Origin: Candidatus Brocadiia bacterium | GTDB taxonomy: Bacteria > Planctomycetota > PUPC01 > DSUN01 | Reading direction: 5' to 3' | Assembly (NCBI GenBank): GCA_016782825.1 | Contig: JADHXT010000214.1 | Span: forward strand, 1 to 6,424 | Length of the DNA stretch: 6,424 bases | Part shown: one piece after another, positions 1-6,424 of the stretch | How positions within the stretch are numbered: position 1 is the first letter of the stretch | How the letters are laid out: every line of letters starts with the position of its first letter | Made by a program: the position numbers and the translations under genes | The notes under the pieces: generated by a model | The model's input: the letters and a program-made list of their open reading frames with translations, nothing else | Databases searched by the model: none | Told to the model about the DNA's origin: nothing

Positions 1-596
1 CGTGCCATCTGGCGAGCATCCCGCTCATCGTGGGGTTCATCGACCAGCAAGGGAAGAGGAGCACGCGACGCGCCTTCGCCATCTCCACGTTGTTCGCCGT
101 GGGCATTCTCATCACCATTGGTGCCGTGGGCGCGATCACCGCCGCCGCGGGCCGCCTGATGGGCGACATCGGGGCGTGGGGCAACTACCTGGTGGCCGGC
201 ATCTTCTTCGTCGTGGGCCTCGTGCTGCTGGACGTGATCCCCATGCCGTGGTCGGGGCCGGGGCAGGTGGGGATGAAGCGCAAGGGCCTGCTGGCGGCGT
301 TTGTGCTGGGGCTGGTGTTTGGCGTGGCGCTGGGGCCGTGCACGTTTGCGTACATGGCGCCCATGCTGGCCGTCACGTTCAAGCTGGCCGACACGAATCT
401 GGCCTACGGTATCGCGCTGCTCGTGGCGTATGGCGTGGGCCACTGCTCGGTGATCGTCTTCGCCGGCACCTTCACGGAAGTCGTGCAGCGCTACCTGAAC
501 TGGAGCGAGAAGTCGAAAGGCACGGTCGTGGTGAAGCGGGTGTGCGGCGTGCTGGTGTTGCTGGGCGGGGTGTACATGATCTACGTGGCACCGTGA
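1..596 (+). CDS. CcdA/DsbD-like membrane protein, possibly ArsG-type (5' end outside window)
   Basis: The frame is open from the left edge to TGA at 594-596, giving 197 visible residues; the true start lies upstream. It begins C-H-L-A-S-I-P-L, and the codon before the Cys ends in CG, which allows Pro. This fits the first Pro-Cys motif of the CcdA/DsbD membrane family. A second Pro-Cys (GPCTF, residues 112-113, bases 336-341) sits in a later helix. About five hydrophobic segments are visible, near residues 25-47, 60-80, 94-118, 133-155 and 176-195, so little is missing. CcdA-family proteins pass electrons across the inner membrane through the paired cysteines. Related proteins in arsenic operons have been named ArsG and linked to efflux of aromatic arsenicals. 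The ACR3 gene two positions downstream makes an arsenic-linked role more likely than cytochrome c maturation, but this is inference. A GTG at 30 could be read as a start, but it would remove the first motif. Confidence 0.8.
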   Translation, partial: CHLASIPLIVGFIDQQGKRSTRRAFAISTLFAVGILITIGAVGAITAAAGRLMGDIGAWGNYLVAGIFFVVGLVLLDVIPMPWSGPGQVGMKRKGLLAAFVLGLVFGVALGPCTFAYMAPMLAVTFKLADTNLAYGIALLVAYGVGHCSVIVFAGTFTEVVQRYLNWSEKSKGTVVVKRVCGVLVLLGGVYMIYVAP

Positions 597-619
597 CGTC
601 GGGCGATGGTCGCCTGGCG
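597..619 (+). other. intergenic hairpin after the CcdA-like gene
   Basis: Directly after the stop codon, bases 597-606 pair with 610-619 around a TGG loop. This is a 10-bp stem with eight Watson-Crick and two G-U pairs. No T-run follows, so a classical intrinsic terminator is unlikely. It may be a processing or stability element that adjusts expression between the two genes. It lies inside the 51-nt gap before the next start codon, and the octamer ACCGTGAC occurs on both sides of it (590-597 and 624-631). Confidence 0.4.
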
Positions 620-634
620 CGGAACCGTGACCGA

Positions 635-640
635 AAGGAG
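635..640 (+). promoter_or_regulatory. Shine-Dalgarno site fixing the flavoprotein start
   Basis: AAGGAG ends 7 nt before the ATG at 648. This decides the start of the FMN reductase-like gene in favour of 648. The earlier in-frame ATG at 606 lies inside the hairpin and would add 14 residues ahead of the twin-arginine signal. Confidence 0.8.
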
Positions 641-647
641 ACAGGGA

Positions 648-1349
648 ATGGCAGCGAACGTGGAACGCCGGGCGTTTATTGGCGCGGCGGGTGCTGTGGT
701 GGCCGCCGGCGCGATGGCCCCGAAGGCACAGGCGCAGGCCGCCGCGGGGCAGGGCATCAAGATCGTGGGCATTGCCACGAGCCCGCGGAAGGGCAAGAGC
801 ACGGCCGCGGCCGTGCAGGCGTGCCTGGACGCGGCGAAGGCCGCCGGGCCGAACATCGAGATCGAGCTGATCGATCTGGGCGGCCTGAGCATCCCCGGGC
901 AGGTGGCTGCCGGGCAGCCGCTGTTCCCCGGGCAGACGGACGACTTCCCCGCGCTCGTGCCCAAGCTCGCCGACCCCAAGGTGGCCGGCATCATCGTGGG
1001 CTCGCCCACGTATTTCGCCAACATGAGCTACCTGTGCAAGGCCTTCCTCGATCGCTGCATTGCCTTCCGCAAGAAGGGCATGGCCCTCAGCGACAAGGTG
1101 GCCGGCGTGGTGGCCGTGGGCGGCGCGCGAAACGGTGGCCAGGAGCTGGTCATCCGCTCGATCCAGACGGCGCTCATGTGCCAGGAGATGATCATCGTCG
1201 GCGATGGCCGCCCGAGCACCCGCATCGGTGCGATGCTGGTGAGCGCCGGGGGCGACATCAGCAAGGATGAGGCCGGACTTGCCACGGCGACGAACCTCGG
1301 CCGTCGCGTGGCCGAGGTGGCGCTGAAACGGAAAGGGAGCCCTTCGTGA
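648..1349 (+). CDS. Tat-exported flavodoxin-fold NAD(P)H:FMN reductase-like protein
   Basis: A 233-residue protein of the flavodoxin/NADPH-dependent FMN reductase superfamily. Residues 1-31 form a twin-arginine signal: R7-R8 in ERRAFIG, an Ala/Gly-rich core, a basic residue (K26) before the cleavage region, and AQA sites for signal peptidase near 27-31. The mature part starts with strand GIKIVGIA and a phosphate-binding loop TSPRKGKST (44-52). GSPTYFANMS (118-127) with the following CKAFLDR helix is the usual flavin-contact segment. GGARNGGQE (158-166) and the terminal EAGLATATNLGRRVAEVA helix are also typical of the family. Tat transport suits a protein that folds around FMN in the cytoplasm. 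The natural substrate cannot be read from sequence. Its place between a CcdA-like protein and ACR3 suggests periplasmic redox chemistry tied to arsenicals or a quinone/thiol partner. It is not a clear ArsH, which is normally cytoplasmic. No CxxC pair is seen, only single cysteines. Confidence 0.82.
   Translation: MAANVERRAFIGAAGAVVAAGAMAPKAQAQAAAGQGIKIVGIATSPRKGKSTAAAVQACLDAAKAAGPNIEIELIDLGGLSIPGQVAAGQPLFPGQTDDFPALVPKLADPKVAGIIVGSPTYFANMSYLCKAFLDRCIAFRKKGMALSDKVAGVVAVGGARNGGQELVIRSIQTALMCQEMIIVGDGRPSTRIGAMLVSAGGDISKDEAGLATATNLGRRVAEVALKRKGSPS
1332..1339 (+). promoter_or_regulatory. Shine-Dalgarno site for the ACR3 gene
   Basis: AAAGGGAG lies 6 nt before the GTG at 1346, inside the last codons of the flavoprotein gene. 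It supports the GTG start and the 4-nt GTGA overlap, an arrangement typical of translational coupling. The in-frame ATG at 1385 has a purine run only 1 nt away and is less likely. Confidence 0.7.
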
Positions 1350-2542
1350 CCGACGGACAGCCCGCGCCCTCCACAGCGAAGGGCATGAGCATCTTCGAGC
1401 GCTACCTCACCCTATGGGTGATCCTGTGCATCGCGGCGGGCATCGTGCTGGGCAAGACGGCGCCCGGCGTGGCACGCTGGCTGGATGGCATGGCGATCTG
1501 CGTGGGCGACGCGCCCGTGGTGTCGGTGCCCATCGCGGTGTGCCTGTTCTTCATGATGTACCCGATCATGGTGAAGATCGACTTTGCGCAGGTGCTCAAG
1601 GCGGGCCGCAGCGTGAAGCCGGTGGGCCTCACGCTGTTCGTCAACTGGGCGGTGAAACCCTTCACGATGTATGCCATCTCGCTTTTCTTCCTCGGCACGC
1701 TGTTCCACGGGTTCATCGGGGCCGACGCGGTGGACTACGTGAAGATGCCGTTTGGCCTCGACCTGGAGGTGGGCGCCCCCTACGGCTCGGGCACGGTGGT
1801 GATGCACGAGGGGGCCAAGGCGCTAGCGGTGCCGCTGTGGCGGAGCTACCTGGCGGGCTGCATCCTGCTGGGCATCGCGCCCTGCACGGCGATGGTGCTG
1901 GTGTGGGGCCATCTGTCGAAGGGCAACGCCGGGCACACGCTGGTGATGGTGGCGATCAACTCGCTGGCCATGCTGGTGCTCTACGGCCCACTGGGCGGCT
2001 TTCTGCTGGGCGTGGGACGGCTGCCGGTGCCATGGCAGGCGCTGCTGCTGAGCATCGGCGTCTACGTGGCGCTGCCGCTGGTGGCGGGCTACTTCAGCCG
2101 CAAGTGGATCCTCAGAACGAAGGGCGAGGAGTGGTTCAAGGCCAAGTTCCTCCACGTCCTCACCCCCATCACCATCGTGGCGCTGCTGGTGACGCTGGTG
2201 CTGCTGTTCTCGTTCAAGGGCGAGGTGATTGTGAGCAACCCGCTCACCATCGTGTGGATCGCCATCCCGCTGCTCATCCAGACCACGCTGATCTTCGCGC
2301 TGGGCTACGGCCTGGCGAAGCTGCTGAAGCTCAGCTACGACGATGCGGCGCCGAGCGCGATGATCGGCGCGAGCAACCACTTCGAGGTGGCCATCGCCAC
2401 CTCGACCATGCTCTTCGGCCTGTCGTCGGGCGCGGCGCTGGCCACGGTGGTGGGCGTGCTCATCGAGGTGCCGGTCATGCTGCTGCTGGTGCGTGTCTGC
2501 CTGCGCACCCAGCGCTGGTTCCCCACGCGCGCGGAGACGTGA
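1346..2542 (+). CDS. acr3: ACR3-family arsenite efflux permease
   Basis: A 398-residue inner-membrane protein with about ten hydrophobic segments. It matches the ACR3 family (bile/arsenite/riboflavin transporter superfamily), which exports As(III), and sometimes Sb(III), driven by the proton gradient. Diagnostic segments are present: MMYPIMVKIDF (70-80), WAVKPF (101-106), GIAPCTAMVLVW (176-187) with the conserved membrane cysteine C180, GASNHFEVAIA (341-351), and GVLIEVPVML (370-379) with the conserved glutamate E374. The functional residues look intact. Compared with the compact ACR3 pattern, the segment between WAVKPF and GIAPC is about 40 residues longer, with an extramembrane stretch near 120-165; this may be a subclade trait. 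The position usually written as N-D in VAIND is N-S here (205-206). Translation probably starts at GTG 1346, overlapping the flavoprotein stop. It is the last gene of its operon and ends 19 nt from the convergent gltD. Confidence 0.93.
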   Translation: MTDGQPAPSTAKGMSIFERYLTLWVILCIAAGIVLGKTAPGVARWLDGMAICVGDAPVVSVPIAVCLFFMMYPIMVKIDFAQVLKAGRSVKPVGLTLFVNWAVKPFTMYAISLFFLGTLFHGFIGADAVDYVKMPFGLDLEVGAPYGSGTVVMHEGAKALAVPLWRSYLAGCILLGIAPCTAMVLVWGHLSKGNAGHTLVMVAINSLAMLVLYGPLGGFLLGVGRLPVPWQALLLSIGVYVALPLVAGYFSRKWILRTKGEEWFKAKFLHVLTPITIVALLVTLVLLFSFKGEVIVSNPLTIVWIAIPLLIQTTLIFALGYGLAKLLKLSYDDAAPSAMIGASNHFEVAIATSTMLFGLSSGAALATVVGVLIEVPVMLLLVRVCLRTQRWFPTRAET

Positions 2543-2559
2543 CACGATACCGCACAGCC

Positions 2560-2578
2560 GCTTACGGTTGCCGTAGGT
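2560..2578. terminator. short hairpin at the convergent gene junction (weak terminator candidate)
   Basis: TACGG (2563-2567), loop TTG, CCGTA (2571-2575) form a perfect 5-bp stem. It extends by a C-G pair (2561/2577) and G-U pairs (2562/2576 and 2560/2578). It sits just beyond the acr3 stop and covers the final codons and stop of gltD. No T-run follows on either strand, so intrinsic termination is uncertain. The remaining intergenic bases (2543-2561) show nothing else. Confidence 0.3.
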
Positions 2579-4062
2579 AGAGGTCGATGGCGGCGGCGGC
2601 TTCGCGGCCGAGGGCGATGGCGCGGACCACGAGCGAGGCGCCGAGCACGCTGTCGCCGGCGGCGAAGACACCGGGCGTGCTGGTCATGTGGCTGGCGTCC
2701 ACCACGATGTCGCCGCGGGGGCCGGTGGCCAGGTCGAGGTCGGTGACGAGTGGCCCGTACTCGACGCGCAGGAAGCCGAGGGCGAGCAGCACGAGGTCGG
2801 CGGGCAACTCGAAGTCGGAGCCGGGCCTTTCGGTGAAGGCGGCGCGGCCATTCTCGTCGGGCTCGCCCCAGTCGAGCTTCACGGCGCGAAGCTTTCCCAC
2901 GCACCCCTGCCCGTTGTCCACGCATTCTTTGGTGAGGATGCTCCAGAGGCGCTCGCAGCCTTCCTGGTGCGAGGTGGAGGTGCGGAGGATGCGGGGCCAG
3001 GTGGGCCAGGGATTGTCGATGGCGCGCTCGTCGGGCGGTTGTGGGAGCAGTTCGATCTGGGTGATGCTCTTGGCGCCCTGGCGGCGCGAGGTGCCCACGC
3101 AGTCGGAGCCTGTGTCGCCGCCGCCGATGACCACCACGTGCTTGCCTTCGGCGGTGATGGCCTCGTCGCCACTGCGTGGGCGAGAATCGCGTTGGCGGCG
3201 CGGTGAGGAGCGAGAAGTTGGGTGCCGCGTCTGTGTCGCGTGTGTGCGGCCCGCAGGGTCGGCGTTGCGGCGGTTTTGCTGGGTGAGGAAGGTCATGGCG
3301 AAGTGGACGCCGTCGAGGTCGTGGCCGGGCACGTCGAGGCCGCGTGGCTGCCGTGCGCCGGCGGCGATGAGGACGGCGTCGAAGGTGCGGCGCAGGTAGC
3401 GGACGGAGAGGTCGGCGCCGGCGTCGACGCCGGTTTCGAAGACCACGCCTTCGGCCTTCATCTGCTCGAGGCGGCGGTCGATCACCCATTTCTCGAGCTT
3501 GAAGTCGGGGATGCCGTAGCGGAGGATGCCGCCGATGCGGTCGGCGCGCTCGAAGACCACCACCTGGTGTCCGGCGCGGCGGAGCTGCTGTGCGGCGGCG
3601 AGGCCGGTGGGGCCGGAGCCGACGACGGCCACGCGCTTGCCGCTTTCGGCGGGCGGGGGCTCGGGCTGAATCCAGCCGCGCTCCCATCCGCGTTCGACGA
3701 TCTGGAGTTCGATCTGCTTGATGGAGACGGCCGGCTGGTTGACGCCGAGGGTGCAGGCGGTTTCGCAAGGGGCGGGGCAGATGCGGCCGGTGATCTCGGG
3801 CAAGTTGTTGGTGGCGTGGAGCAGGTCGAGCGCTCGCTTCCACTGCTTGCGGTAGATCATATTGTTCCAGTCGGGGATGAGATTCTGGACGGGGCATCCG
3901 TAGGCGTGGCAGAAGGGGATGCCGCAGTCCATGCAGCGGGTGGCCTGGCGTTCGAGCTGGTGCACGGGCAGGGGCTGCTCGATCTCGCGGTAGTCGCGCA
4001 CGCGTTCGTCGACGGGGCGTTTGGGGGGGTCTTGTCGGTCGTAGAGGAGGAATCCGGTTTCT

Positions 4063-4070
<8 letters not shown>
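2562..4070 (-). CDS. gltD: glutamate synthase (NADPH) small subunit, with an internal insertion
   Basis: A 502-residue GOGAT beta subunit, which takes electrons from NADPH through FAD and passes them via iron-sulfur clusters to GltB. The N-terminal cluster domain has C46, C49, C54, C59 and then C98, C102, C106. FAD binding is at AVVGSGPTGLAA (148-159) with ERADRIGGILRYGIPDFK (174-191). NADPH binding is at HVVVIGGGDTGSD (311-323). The C-terminal FAD contact is VFAAGDSVLGASLVVRAI (468-485). The usual length is about 470-480; the excess is explained by residues 271-300, an Arg/Ser/Thr/Pro-rich stretch unlike GltD. The arginine often seen after the C-terminal GD is replaced (GDSVLG). The ATG at 4070 is preceded by GAGGAGG (4077-4083) at 6-nt spacing and overlaps the end of gltB by 8 nt. 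All catalytic motifs are intact, so the protein is probably functional if the insert is tolerated. Confidence 0.95.
3171..3260 (-). repeat. in-frame 90-bp insert within gltD (candidate small inserted element)
   Basis: This stretch encodes gltD residues 271-300, between QQNRRNA and GDEAITAEGKH, where the family normally has a short linker. Eight of 30 residues are Arg and only two are acidic. Twelve of 30 codons end in A or T, against two of 30 in each flanking block of 30 codons. The ends carry a short imperfect inverted repeat: CTGCG-T-GG at 3172-3179 against CCCGCAG at 3250-3256, pairing over 7 bp with one bulge. GCGAGAA occurs twice, 30 bp apart (3180-3186 and 3210-3216). No convincing target duplication was found. 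The exact ends are inferred from where GltD similarity stops and could be off by a few codons. Classing it as a repeat is a hypothesis. Confidence 0.45.

Positions 4071-6424
<2,354 letters not shown>

Noticed and set aside
606..647. Upstream ATG at 606 as start of the flavoprotein
   Set aside because: It lacks a ribosome-binding site, lies in the hairpin, and puts 14 extra residues before the twin-arginine signal. The ATG at 648 has AAGGAG at good spacing.
2..1270. Long + strand open frame (422 codons) spanning the first two genes
   Set aside because: It runs out of frame across two genes with clear family motifs, is dominated by Arg/Gly/His/Pro, and has no domain signature.
3171..3260. Pair of compensating frameshifts in gltD as the cause of the odd segment
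   Set aside because: Neither other frame on that strand restores GltD-like sequence, and the protein is about 30 residues longer than usual, which fits an insertion better than a shifted frame.
2335..3897. 520-codon open frame on the - strand overlapping gltD and acr3
   Set aside because: It is a shadow in another frame with Arg/Pro-rich composition, and it crosses the junction of two convergent genes with no supporting motif.

Overview
This is a GC-rich (roughly two-thirds G+C by eye) bacterial chromosomal segment with tight gene packing and good Shine-Dalgarno sites. It holds five genes in two convergent blocks. The lineage cannot be fixed from the window. The strong ribosome-binding sites, the GC level and the style of the arsenite transporter would suit groups such as Verrucomicrobiota, Planctomycetota or Deltaproteobacteria, but that is only an impression.

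Left block (1-2542, + strand) is an arsenic-type redox/efflux operon entered part way through. It contains the end of a CcdA/DsbD-like membrane protein (possibly of the ArsG type), a flavodoxin-fold FMN reductase-like protein with a twin-arginine export signal, and an ACR3-family arsenite efflux permease. The last two genes are coupled by a 4-nt GTGA overlap. A 10-bp hairpin flanked by an 8-bp direct repeat lies between the first two genes. The promoter, and any ArsR regulator, thioredoxin or arsenate reductase partner, would lie left of the window.

Right block (2562-6424, - strand) is the glutamate synthase (GOGAT) operon gltB-gltD. About 786 C-terminal residues of the large subunit are present; its amidotransferase half lies beyond the right edge. 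The complete small subunit follows, overlapping gltB by 8 nt. Together they make glutamate from 2-oxoglutarate and glutamine using NADPH. The two blocks meet tail to tail across only 19 nt, with a short hairpin at the junction.

The most unusual sequence signal is an in-frame stretch of about 90 bp (3171-3260) inside gltD. It interrupts an otherwise canonical protein at the junction of the FAD and NADPH domains, and its codon usage is sharply different from the flanks (12 of 30 codons end in A/T, against 2 of 30 on each side). It looks like a small in-frame insertion. The most interesting gene-context signal is the exported flavoprotein placed between a thiol-redox-type membrane protein and an arsenite pump. 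No RNA genes, CRISPR arrays or transposase genes were seen, and no stretch over 300 bases lacks a gene.
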